Both the position numbers and the translations under genes were made by a program. The notes beneath the pieces are model-generated. The model was not told the DNA's origin and did not search any database. It worked only from the letters and a program-made list of their open reading frames with translations. DNA of 64,000 nt from Streptomyces lanatus (GTDB lineage: Bacteria > Actinomycetota > Actinomycetes > Streptomycetales > Streptomycetaceae), in contig NZ_BNBM01000001.1 in NCBI RefSeq assembly GCF_014655715.1, forward strand, positions 62,001-126,000. The letters are read 5' to 3'. Position 1 is the first letter of the stretch; each line of letters opens with the position of its first letter. Of the stretch, positions 33,509 to 41,328 are shown one piece after another.

Positions 33509-35313
33509 GCGGGTTCTCCTTCATCGTGTACGGCGGGCGCCCCGGAGGACACCCAGAAGCGGATGCTCTCGACGAGCACCACGAGGGCGACGGCCACGGC
33601 GAGGACCGTGAGCGCGACCGTGAACTGCGAGGCGGAGAGCACCGCGGCGAGAACGGTGACGAGCAACGTCCGTCCTTCGTGCCCCCCGATGGCGCGCACC
33701 AGCCAGGCCGGCGGCGCTCCGGCGTTGCCGCGGATGCGGTACACCGTGTCGTAGTGATGGTAGGCGACGGCGGCCACCAGTCCGAAAGCCGCAGGAAGGG
33801 CTCCGTTTACCTCGGCTTTAACTGCGAGGACGAGGACGGTGCCGTACTCGGCGGCCCGGAACAGGGGCGGGACCAGCCAGTCGAGGGCGCCCTTGAGGGG
33901 CAGGGCGACGGCTGCGGCCGAGGTGATGACATAGAGCAGGGCCAGGGCGATCGGCAGCGCGCTGCCGTACGCCGAGAGCCCGGCGGCCGCGACGAGCAGC
34001 GCCGCGCCCGGCAGCGCGACCAGGGCGCGGGAGCCGAGCGGCCCGCGGGCGGGCAGCTTCCTCAGCAGCCCGGCGAGGCCCTCGGAGAGCGGCCCGCTGT
34101 CCGCGAGGTCCGCCAGCGCCTGCGCCGCGCGGTCCGTCCGTGTCGCCTTGCGTGTGATGGACCTCAGCACGCGGCCCGCCGTCGTATAGGTCGCGGCGAA
34201 GGCGCAGCCGATGAGGAGTGCGTAGAAGGTGATGCGCGGGGTCGTGGCCGCCGTCAGGATCGCGATCATCGCCCAGCGCTCGCCGATGGGCAGAACGATC
34301 ATCCGGCGCACCCAGACCGTCCAGCCGACGCTGTCGAGCTTGTCGGAGAGTGCTGCGGTGGGGCTGGTGTTGGCGGTGGCGTCGTGGTTGGCCTCGTTGA
34401 AGGAGAAGTCCACGACATGCCGGCAGGTCTGGAGGACCATCGCGCCGAGGGCGAGGGCCCAGACGTCGTCGCCGCCGCGGGCCGCGCCGAGGGCGAGGCC
34501 GGCGTAGTAGGCGTACTCCTTGGCGCGGTCGAAGGTGGCGTCGAGCCAGGCGCCGAGCGTGGAGTACTGCAGGGAGTAGCGGGCCAGCTGGCCGTCGGTG
34601 CAGTCCAGGACGAACGAGAAGATCAGCAGCAGGCCCGCCGCTATGAAGCCGACCCGGGTGCCGGTGGCCGCGCAGCCCGCCGCGATGAGCGCGGTGATCA
34701 GGGAGGCGGTGGTGACCTGGTTCGGGGTCAGGCCCCGGCGGGCGCACCAGCGGGCGATGTAGCGGGAGTACGGGCTGACGCAGTAGGTCGTGAAGAAGCC
34801 GTCGCGGGCCTTCACGGCCGACTTCAGGCGTACGGCCTCGTCGTCGACGGAGGCGACGGCCTGCCGCGCCTCGTTGCGGGCCTGCGGGTCGGCCGGAACG
34901 ACGGCGACCAGGCTGCCGAGCTCGGGGCGGTGGACGTCGGTGCCGTCGTCGTCCAGGGCGGTGACGACGCGGTCGGCGAGGCTGTCGACGGCGACCGCCG
35001 CACCGCCGCCCGCGGAGGTCTCGCGGGCCATGGCGCGGGTCAGGGCCTTGCGGCCGGCCGCCTGGGCGGTCACGGCGCCCGGGATCGCGGCGAGCGGGAA
35101 GCGCGGGTCGGTCAGACCGAGGCGCAGCGCGTGCTGGTGGCCGACGAAGCGGGCGTCGATCAGGGCGACGCGCTGGTCGCCGGGGACCTGGGCGAGGAGC
35201 GTCTCGGCGTCGGCCGGGTCGGCGGCGACCCGCACGTCGTAGCCGAGGGACCGCAGATCGCCCTCGATCGACGATCCGGGGACCGGCTGACCGGTGAGGA
35301 TGGCGGTCGACAA
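33505..35313 (-). CDS. CDP-alcohol phosphotransferase with DUF5941 C-terminal region
   Basis: A 602-residue, three-part protein. Residues 1-165 form a soluble domain without a clear catalytic motif, possibly a degenerate nucleotidyltransferase. About 170-400 is a CDP-alcohol phosphotransferase with the complete motif D237, D240-G241, A244-R245, G254, D258 and D262, preceded by DGFFTTYCVSPYSRYIARWCARRGLTPNQVT as in inositol-phosphate transferases. About 440-590 is a further set of membrane helices (DUF5941 in my memory). The layout recalls bifunctional IPCT/DIPP synthases. The start codon is TTG at 35313, preceded by GGGAGTGAG. It is the first gene of the seven-gene operon. Confidence 0.85.
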   Translation of the reverse strand: MSTAILTGQPVPGSSIEGDLRSLGYDVRVAADPADAETLLAQVPGDQRVALIDARFVGHQHALRLGLTDPRFPLAAIPGAVTAQAAGRKALTRAMARETSAGGGAAVAVDSLADRVVTALDDDGTDVHRPELGSLVAVVPADPQARNEARQAVASVDDEAVRLKSAVKARDGFFTTYCVSPYSRYIARWCARRGLTPNQVTTASLITALIAAGCAATGTRVGFIAAGLLLIFSFVLDCTDGQLARYSLQYSTLGAWLDATFDRAKEYAYYAGLALGAARGGDDVWALALGAMVLQTCRHVVDFSFNEANHDATANTSPTAALSDKLDSVGWTVWVRRMIVLPIGERWAMIAILTAATTPRITFYALLIGCAFAATYTTAGRVLRSITRKATRTDRAAQALADLADSGPLSEGLAGLLRKLPARGPLGSRALVALPGAALLVAAAGLSAYGSALPIALALLYVITSAAAVALPLKGALDWLVPPLFRAAEYGTVLVLAVKAEVNGALPAAFGLVAAVAYHHYDTVYRIRGNAGAPPAWLVRAIGGHEGRTLLVTVLAAVLSASQFTVALTVLAVAVALVVLVESIRFWVSSGAPAVHDEGEPA

Positions 35314-35580
35314 CCGAACTCACTCCCTGTACGTGGGTGGCAGCGCCTGTTGGCCGGGGCCGTGTCAAATGCCTGGCCGGGCGGCGTGTCGGCAGAGGCT
35401 ATCGGATGATTGGAAGCCAACGTTCACCGGCCGTTCGGCGAAGCGATCGGCAGGATTTGCCGAAACCCGGCCGCGATCATCATCAGGGATCTCAGGGCCG
35501 CCCCACAAACTCGTGCGTACAGAACGGGGCATCGGCGACATTGCGCAGCGCGCGAAGGGCTGCGCATAGGGTGGGCGACC

Positions 35581-36552
35581 ATGACATGGCTGATCACAGG
35601 CGGAGCCGGCTACATCGGGGCACATGTGGCGCGGGCCATGACCGGCGCCGGGGAACGCGTGCTCGTACTGGACGATCTCTCGGCCGGGTATCCCGCGCGG
35701 CTCCCGGGAGACGTCACGCTGGTCGAGGGCTCGTCGCTGGACGGTGACCTGCTGAAGCGGGTGTTCGCCGAGCACGCGGTGACGGGTGTGGTGCATCTCG
35801 CGGCGCGCAAGCAGGTCGGTGAGTCCGTGGCGCAGCCCACGCGCTACTACCGGGAGAACGTGGGCGGTCTCACCACGCTCCTGGAGGCGGTCGCGGAGGC
35901 GGGGATCAAGCGGTTCCTGTTCTCGTCGTCCGCCGCCGTCTACGGCAACCCTGATGTGGATCTCATCACGGAGGACACTCCGTGCGCGCCGGTGAATCCG
36001 TACGGCGAGACCAAGCTCGCCGGGGAGTGGCTGGTGCGCGCGGCCGGCCGGGCACACGGGATCTCCACCGTATGTCTGCGCTATTTCAACGTCGCGGGCG
36101 CCGCCTCGCCGGAGCTGGCCGACACGGGCGTCTTCAATATCGTCCCGATGATCTTCGACCGGCTCACCCGTGACGAGGCTCCGCGGATCTTCGGCGACGA
36201 CTATCCGACGCCGGACGGCACCTGCGTCCGTGACTACATTCACGTCGCCGATCTCGCCGAGGCGCATCTGGCGGCGGCCCGGCGGCTCACGAAGGCGAAC
36301 GACAGCGGCGATCTCACGGTCAACATCGGCAGCGGCGAGGGCGTCTCCGTGCGCGAGCTGATCACCGTCATCGGCGAGGTGACCGGCGATCGGCGCCCCG
36401 CCGTCGTCGAGCCCCGGCGCCCCGGGGACGCCCCGCGCGCGGTCGCCTCGGCCGCGCTGGCCGCCGAGCGGCTCGGGTGGACGGCCCGGCGCGGGGTACG
36501 CGAGATGGTCGAGTCGGCGTGGGCGGGCTGGCGGCTGCACCACGGTCTCTGA
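35581..36552 (+). CDS. galE: UDP-glucose 4-epimerase-like SDR (GalE)
   Basis: A 323-residue extended short-chain dehydrogenase. NAD motif GGAGYIGAHV at residues 7-16; catalytic Ser in LFSSSAAVYG and Tyr-Lys in NPYGETK; RYFNVAGA and DGTCVRDYIHVADLA are GalE signature blocks. It should interconvert UDP-glucose and UDP-galactose. It is divergent from the polyol-phosphate operon and may supply UDP-sugars to its GT2 enzyme. The ATG at 35581 has a weak GGGTGGG site; the open frame upstream to 35410 shows no homology. A terminator follows directly. Confidence 0.9.
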   Translation: MTWLITGGAGYIGAHVARAMTGAGERVLVLDDLSAGYPARLPGDVTLVEGSSLDGDLLKRVFAEHAVTGVVHLAARKQVGESVAQPTRYYRENVGGLTTLLEAVAEAGIKRFLFSSSAAVYGNPDVDLITEDTPCAPVNPYGETKLAGEWLVRAAGRAHGISTVCLRYFNVAGAASPELADTGVFNIVPMIFDRLTRDEAPRIFGDDYPTPDGTCVRDYIHVADLAEAHLAAARRLTKANDSGDLTVNIGSGEGVSVRELITVIGEVTGDRRPAVVEPRRPGDAPRAVASAALAAERLGWTARRGVREMVESAWAGWRLHHGL

Positions 36553-36564
36553 TCAAGCGCACCA

Positions 36565-36597
36565 CCCTGACCTGCGGATCGTTTCCGCAGGTCAGGG
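36565..36597 (+). terminator. Hairpin terminator of galE
   Basis: CCCTGACCTGCGGA (36565-36578) pairs perfectly with TCCGCAGGTCAGGG (36584-36597) around a 5-nt loop, 13 bp beyond the galE stop. Confidence 0.8.
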
Positions 36598-36601
36598 CAC
36601 A

Positions 36602-36616
36602 TGACAACGGTGTTCA
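36602..36616. promoter_or_regulatory. Possible Zur box upstream of the zinc exporter
   Basis: TGACAACGGTGTTCA is a 15-bp imperfect palindrome (TGA--AC, central G, GT--TCA) resembling the Streptomyces Zur consensus TGAAAATNATTTTCA in outline. It lies about 105 bp upstream of the exporter ATG. Zur is known to activate the exporter gene zitB in S. coelicolor from a distal site, so the position is reasonable. The match is partial. Confidence 0.4.
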
Positions 36617-36720
36617 GTGCCGCGTTGCCCGATACCCCCCACCCGTAGTTCACTGTGATCCCGGGACGGAAATTCCGATCGTCCGACGGATGCGGTACGG
36701 ACACTGAAGGGCGGCTTTCC

Positions 36721-37656
36721 ATGGGGGCTGGGCACGATCACGGGCACGCGCACGCGCCGACGACCGGTACGGCGGCCGCGGCGTACCGCGGGAGACTGCG
36801 GGTCGCGCTGGCGATCACGCTCGGCGTCATGGTGGTCGAGATCGTCGGCGGCGTGGTCGCGAACTCGCTGGCCCTGATCGCGGACGCGGCGCACATGGCG
36901 ACGGACGCGCTGGGCCTGGGCATGGCCCTGCTGGCGATCCACTTCGCGAACCGTCCGCCGAGCACGACACGCACCTTCGGCTACGCCCGTGCGGAGATCC
37001 TCGCCGCCCTCGCCAACTGTCTGCTCCTGCTGGGCGTCGGCGGCTACGTGCTGTACGAGGCGATCCAGCGGTTCTTCACGCCCGCGGCGACGGAGGGCGG
37101 CCTGATGATCGTGTTCGGTGCGATCGGCCTGGTCGCGAACATGATCTCGCTGACGCTGCTGATGCGCGGCCAGAAGGAGAGCCTGAACGTGCGCGGCGCC
37201 TTCCTGGAGGTGGCCGCGGACGCGCTGGGCTCGCTCGCGGTGCTGATCTCGGCGGCGGTGATCCTGGCCACCGGCTGGCAGGCCGCCGACCCGATCGCCT
37301 CGCTGGTCATCGGCCTCATGATCGTGCCGCGCACGCTGAAGCTGCTGCGCGAGACCCTGGACGTACTGCTGGAGTCGGCCCCCAAGGACGTCGACATGGC
37401 GCAGGTCCGGTCCCACATACTGGCACTGGACGGCGTGGAGGACGTACACGATCTGCACGCGTGGACGATCACGTCCGGGATGCCGGTGCTGTCGGCGCAT
37501 GTGGTGGTGCGCTCCGACGTCCTGAACGCGATCGGGCACGAGAAAATGCTGCACGAGCTCCAGGGCTGCCTCGGCGACCACTTCGACGTGGAGCACTGCA
37601 CCTTCCAGCTGGAGCCGATCGGGCACGCCGAGCACGAGGCGCGGCTGTGCCACTGA
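36721..37656 (+). CDS. zitB: CDF-family zinc/cation exporter (ZitB-like)
   Basis: A 311-residue cation diffusion facilitator with six membrane spans and a cytosolic C-terminal domain. The N-terminus is His-rich (H5, H7, H9, H11). TM2 has D55, H58 and D62 (ADAAHMATDA). In TM5 the usual HxxxD reads E163 and D167 (FLEVAADALGS), which could alter metal preference. The C-terminal domain has VEDVHDLHAWTI, typical of zinc efflux CDFs. Location between galE and idi fits my memory of S. coelicolor zitB. The ATG at 36721 is favoured over the open frame upstream. Confidence 0.88.
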   Translation: MGAGHDHGHAHAPTTGTAAAAYRGRLRVALAITLGVMVVEIVGGVVANSLALIADAAHMATDALGLGMALLAIHFANRPPSTTRTFGYARAEILAALANCLLLLGVGGYVLYEAIQRFFTPAATEGGLMIVFGAIGLVANMISLTLLMRGQKESLNVRGAFLEVAADALGSLAVLISAAVILATGWQAADPIASLVIGLMIVPRTLKLLRETLDVLLESAPKDVDMAQVRSHILALDGVEDVHDLHAWTITSGMPVLSAHVVVRSDVLNAIGHEKMLHELQGCLGDHFDVEHCTFQLEPIGHAEHEARLCH

Positions 37657-37862
37657 GGCGGGGCTTCAGCAGTGAAACAACCGTACGGTCCGACAACACG
37701 TCAGTACGGGCGGAATGCAGCGATCCGGTGGTCCGTGGCGTCTTCACGCCCACAGCGCTCCCGTCGACGGTTCCGTACCCGCCGCGCCGGGCACGATCAA
37801 CTGCCGGGAGTGCCGGATTCGTACGGCACACTTGGGGCGCAAGACCAATGTGAAGGATGGGT

Positions 37863-38456
37863 ATGCCGACCACGCCTGGCACCACGACGCAGAGTCCGTC
37901 GAACGGCGCCGCTGACGCGATTTTGCTGGAACTCGTCGACGAGAACGGCGTGACGATCGGCACCGCCGAGAAGCTCGCCGCCCATCAGCCGCCGGGACAG
38001 CTCCATCGGGCCTTCTCGGTGTTCCTGTTCGACGAGCACGGTCGGCTGCTGCTCCAGCGGCGGGCCCTCGGCAAGTACCACTCCCCCGGCGTCTGGTCCA
38101 ACACCTGCTGCGGCCACCCCTACCCCGGTGAGGCGCCCTTCGCGGCCGCGGCCCGGCGGACGTACGAGGAACTCGGTGTCTCCCCGTCACTGCTCGCCGA
38201 GGCGGGCACGGTCCGCTACAACCACCCGGACCCGGACTCGGGCCTGGTGGAGCAGGAGTACAACCACTTCTTCGTCGGCATGGTGCAGTCGCCGCTGCGG
38301 CCGGACCCGGAGGAGGTCGACGAGACGGCCTTCGTGACCCCGGCCGAGCTGGCCGAGCGGCATGAGAAGGACACCTTCTCGGCCTGGTTCATGACCGTGC
38401 TGGACGCCGCCCGTCCCGCGGTACGGGAACTGACGGGCCCGTCAGCCGGCTGGTGA
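37863..38456 (+). CDS. idi: Isopentenyl-diphosphate delta-isomerase, type I
   Basis: A 197-residue Nudix-fold isomerase that interconverts IPP and DMAPP. The catalytic Cys is in WSNTCCGHPYPGE, the Glu/metal residues in RRTYEELGV and EQEYNHFFVG. It supplies both C5 units to isoprenoid pathways, including the nearby hopanoid operon. I favour the second ATG (37863), 6 bp after GAAGG, over the one at 37857. It lies 206 bp after the zinc exporter gene and is probably a separate transcript. Confidence 0.95.
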   Translation: MPTTPGTTTQSPSNGAADAILLELVDENGVTIGTAEKLAAHQPPGQLHRAFSVFLFDEHGRLLLQRRALGKYHSPGVWSNTCCGHPYPGEAPFAAAARRTYEELGVSPSLLAEAGTVRYNHPDPDSGLVEQEYNHFFVGMVQSPLRPDPEEVDETAFVTPAELAERHEKDTFSAWFMTVLDAARPAVRELTGPSAGW

Positions 38457-38465
38457 CGGAGCCTG

Positions 38466-38491
38466 GGGGCCCGCTCCGCCGGACGGGCCCC
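38466..38491. terminator. Bidirectional terminator between idi and the ATPase gene
   Basis: GGGGCCCG (38466-38473) pairs with CGGGCCCC (38484-38491). The right arm touches the stop codon of the leftward gene, so one hairpin serves both convergent transcripts. Confidence 0.6.
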
Positions 38492-39000
38492 TAGGGCACA
38501 TGCACGGGCTTGAGCGGCACCGCCGCCCAGATCACCTTGCCTCCGCTCGCCGTGTGCTCGACGTCGCACACACCGCCCGCCTCCCTGGCCACCTCGCGCA
38601 CCAGGAGCAGCCCGCGGCCGCCGGTCTGGCCGTGGTCGGCCTCCAGGGCGGTAGGGCGGTAGGGGTGGTTGTCCTCCACCGACACCCGCAGCCACTCGGC
38701 GCCTACGGCGACCTCCACGGCGAGCATCGGGGAGAGCAGTGCCGCGTGCCGGACGGCGTTCGTGACCAGCTCCGACACGATCAGCAGCACTCCCTGAACG
38801 GTGTCGTCCGACACCGGTACGCCCTGGCGGTACAGCAGGTCCCGTACGGCATGCCGGGCCTGCGGTACCGAGGCGTCCACGGCGGGGGCGGTGAACCGCC
38901 AGACGCCCTCGTAGGGCAGTGGATTCGGCGGCCGGGGATCAAGGGGTTCGTCCGCGCCGCCTGTTGGGCGTGGGCCGGACCCGCGCCCGTGGTTCTCCAT
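38491..39000 (-). CDS. HATPase_c-type anti-sigma/regulatory ATPase
   Basis: A 169-residue protein with a single GHKL ATPase domain, like the many Streptomyces RsbW/SpoIIAB-type regulators. The N-box is LIVSELVTNAVRHA, the G1 region VSVEDNHP and the G2 block GGRGLLLVREVA. The N-terminal 40 residues are Gly/Pro-rich. Such proteins bind sigma factors or anti-sigma antagonists; no partner gene is adjacent. The start at MENHGRGSG (39000) is preferred to an in-frame start at 39093. Confidence 0.85.
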   Translation of the reverse strand: MENHGRGSGPRPTGGADEPLDPRPPNPLPYEGVWRFTAPAVDASVPQARHAVRDLLYRQGVPVSDDTVQGVLLIVSELVTNAVRHAALLSPMLAVEVAVGAEWLRVSVEDNHPYRPTALEADHGQTGGRGLLLVREVAREAGGVCDVEHTASGGKVIWAAVPLKPVHVP

Positions 39001-39174
39001 CGTCCGGTCGCCACCCTCGCGCTCGATTGTCACCACATGTCGAGTGTTGGTAACGCGCAGGTCCGGACCGTATGACTGAACAGAAGTCAGCAAGTATCGA
39101 GCGAATCTGACCGTTGGCGTATGACGCGGTCAGTTGTGGGACCGCTCCTGAACTGCTCGTGCCGACTTGGCGAA

Positions 39175-39807
39175 CTATTCGGGTTGTACGGGTTTGGTGG
39201 CACCCTTGCCCGCGGCCTGTCCCGCACCCCCGTCACCGACACGCTCCGTGACCATACCGACGATCCGGCGACCGCCGAAGCCCGTGGCGATCAGGCCGAG
39301 CCCGTCGAAGAGCAGGGCGAGCGAGAAGAGCGTGCCCATGACGTACCGGCTGCTGGGCCAGGTGCCGAGCACCAGGATGCCGAGGACCAGGTCGAAGGCA
39401 CCCTGCAGCAGCGTCCAGCCCATCTGCGGGCCGCGCACCACCAGGCTGCCGACCAGGCGGAACAGCCCGCCCGTGAGGAACAGCAGGGCGGCGAACATGG
39501 CCAGCGCCTCGGCCGCCGCCTCCGGTCTGCGGATGACGACCACGCCGGCCGCGATGTTCAGCGCCGCGACGGCGACGCCGAGCCAGAAGAAGTTGGTGCC
39601 GCGTGCCTGGACGGCGTGCGCCAGGCCGATGACACCGCCGATCAGCAGCAGCCAGCCGAACAGCAGCATCGAGGTCAGCGTGGCGAACGCGGTGTAGAGA
39701 AGCCCGATCACTCCCCCGGCGACCAGCAGCACGCCGAGGGCGCCGAGCAGGCCGAACCCGCGCCGGAGCTTCGCCGCCTCGCCCGAGGGTCTGGTGGACC
39801 TGGCCAT
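39175..39807 (-). CDS. HdeD/DUF308-family membrane protein
   Basis: A 210-residue membrane protein with six hydrophobic segments arranged as three similar pairs (for example GLLGALGVLLVAGGVIGLLY and LLLIGGVIGLAHAVQ), the mark of the HdeD acid-resistance/DUF308 family. Its role in actinobacteria is unknown. The N-terminus MARSTRPSGEAAKLRRG is basic and cytosolic. It is divergent from the enoyl-CoA hydratase gene across 112 bp. Confidence 0.88.
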   Translation of the reverse strand: MARSTRPSGEAAKLRRGFGLLGALGVLLVAGGVIGLLYTAFATLTSMLLFGWLLLIGGVIGLAHAVQARGTNFFWLGVAVAALNIAAGVVVIRRPEAAAEALAMFAALLFLTGGLFRLVGSLVVRGPQMGWTLLQGAFDLVLGILVLGTWPSSRYVMGTLFSLALLFDGLGLIATGFGGRRIVGMVTERVGDGGAGQAAGKGATKPVQPE

Positions 39808-39919
39808 GGGCGTCTCCTTCCCACTCGCTACCCTTCACCCCACTTTGCACCTTTGACCGGCCTGGTTCGCGGGGCCCTTCCTGCTGGGCCGTTCGGCGCA
39901 AGCGGATAGCATCCGCCGC

Positions 39920-40675
39920 ATGGAGCCCCAGCTGCTGCGGAGCGTCACCGATTCGGTCGCCACCGTCGTCATCCACCATCCGGCCAAGCGCAACGCGATG
40001 ACGGCCGCGATGTGGGGCGCGCTGCCGCCGCTGCTCCGGACGCTGGCCGCCGACCCGGCCGTACGGGTGCTGGTGCTGACCGGTGAGGGCGGGACGTTCT
40101 GCGCGGGCGCGGACATCTCCACGCTGCAAGGGTCGCCGCAGGAGGCGCAGACACTGGCCGTGGCCGCGGAGGAGGCGCTGGCGGCCTTTCCGAAGCCGAC
40201 GCTGGCTGCGATCCGGGGGCACTGCGTGGGCGGTGGGTCGCAGCTGGCCGCGGCGTGCGATCTGCGGTTCGCGGAAGAGGGATCGCTGTTCGGGGTGACG
40301 CCGGCGAGGCTCGGGATCGTCTATCCGGCCTCCTCCACCCGGCGGTTGGTGTCGCTGGTGGGGCCGGCCACCGCCAAGTACCTGCTGTTCTCGGGCGAGT
40401 TGATCGGCGCTGAGCGTGCGCTGCGCACGGGCCTGGTGGACGAGGTGCTGCCCGAGGGCGAACTCGGCAAGCGGGTCCTGGAGTTCACCCGGATCCTGGC
40501 TTCGGGCTCTCAGCTGACGCAGGCCGCGGCGAAGGAGTTCGCGGGCGGGCGCACCGACCGTGACGCCCACTGGGCCGAGCAGGCACGCGGAAGCGGCGAC
40601 ACCGCGGAGGGCGTCGCCGCGTTCCTGGAGCGCAGGCAGCCGAGCTTCAGCTGGAACGTGGCTACGCCAGGCTGA
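39920..40675 (+). CDS. Enoyl-CoA hydratase/isomerase family protein
   Basis: A 251-residue crotonase-fold protein. The oxyanion-hole blocks are AGADISTLQ (near residue 66) and CVGGGSQLAAACDLRFAEE; VTPARLGIVYPAS follows. In the catalytic region ARLGIVYPASSTRRLVSLVG only one acidic residue is hard to place, so it may be an isomerase or other crotonase activity rather than a hydratase. Its 3' end overlaps the convergent DJ-1-family gene by 14 bp (40662-40675). Confidence 0.88.
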   Translation: MEPQLLRSVTDSVATVVIHHPAKRNAMTAAMWGALPPLLRTLAADPAVRVLVLTGEGGTFCAGADISTLQGSPQEAQTLAVAAEEALAAFPKPTLAAIRGHCVGGGSQLAAACDLRFAEEGSLFGVTPARLGIVYPASSTRRLVSLVGPATAKYLLFSGELIGAERALRTGLVDEVLPEGELGKRVLEFTRILASGSQLTQAAAKEFAGGRTDRDAHWAEQARGSGDTAEGVAAFLERRQPSFSWNVATPG

Positions 40676-41297
40676 AGCGGCTGTTCGTACGGAACTCCTC
40701 GACGAGGTGCGCGGGCGCCTTCTGCGGGGAGCCGGCGTCGTAGGGCGGCTGCGGGTCGTACTCGGTGAGCAGCTGTACGGCCTGCGCGTGCTCGTCGCCG
40801 GCGATCTTCCCGACCAGGGTCAGGCCCATGTCGATGCCGGAGGAGACACCGGCGGCGGTGATGTACTTGCCGTCCGGTACGACCCGCTCACCCGTGGACT
40901 CGGCGCCGTACTGCGCCAGGAAGTCGAGGGTGAGCCAGTGCGTCGTGGCGCGGCGGCCTTCGAGCAGGCCCGCGGCGGCCAGGAGCAGCGAGCCGGTGCA
41001 CACGGAGGTCGTCCAGGTGCTGGTGGTGTCGGCGGTCCTGAGCCACTCCAGGAGCGTCTCGTTCTCGATCTGGTCGAGGGTGCCGGGTCCGCCGGGGACC
41101 ACGAGGATGTCGGGGTGCGGTACGTCGGCCAGGGACTTGTCGGCCATGATCGCCAGGAATCCGGTGTCGGCGCGGACCGGGCCCGCGGTCTCGGCGATGA
41201 AATCGACCTGTGCGTCGGGTAGTCGGCTCAGGGCCTCGTAGGGGCCGATGATGTCGAGGGCGGTGAAGCGGTCGTAGAGGACCATGGCGATCTGCAC
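40662..41297 (-). CDS. DJ-1/PfpI family protein (isonitrile-hydratase-like)
   Basis: A 211-residue DJ-1/PfpI-fold protein. The nucleophile-elbow Cys is in TSVCTGSLLLAAAGLLEGRRATTHW; DILVVPGGPGT and ITAAGVSSGIDMGL complete the pattern of the InhA (isonitrile hydratase) branch. The enzyme substrate here is not known. It starts 31 bp after the stop of a GlxA-type regulator that contains the same fold, suggesting one transcript. Confidence 0.87.
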   Translation of the reverse strand: MQIAMVLYDRFTALDIIGPYEALSRLPDAQVDFIAETAGPVRADTGFLAIMADKSLADVPHPDILVVPGGPGTLDQIENETLLEWLRTADTTSTWTTSVCTGSLLLAAAGLLEGRRATTHWLTLDFLAQYGAESTGERVVPDGKYITAAGVSSGIDMGLTLVGKIAGDEHAQAVQLLTEYDPQPPYDAGSPQKAPAHLVEEFRTNSRFSLA

Positions 41298-41328
41298 GGC
41301 TTTTCCTTCGGTCGTGTCGGTGTCGGTG

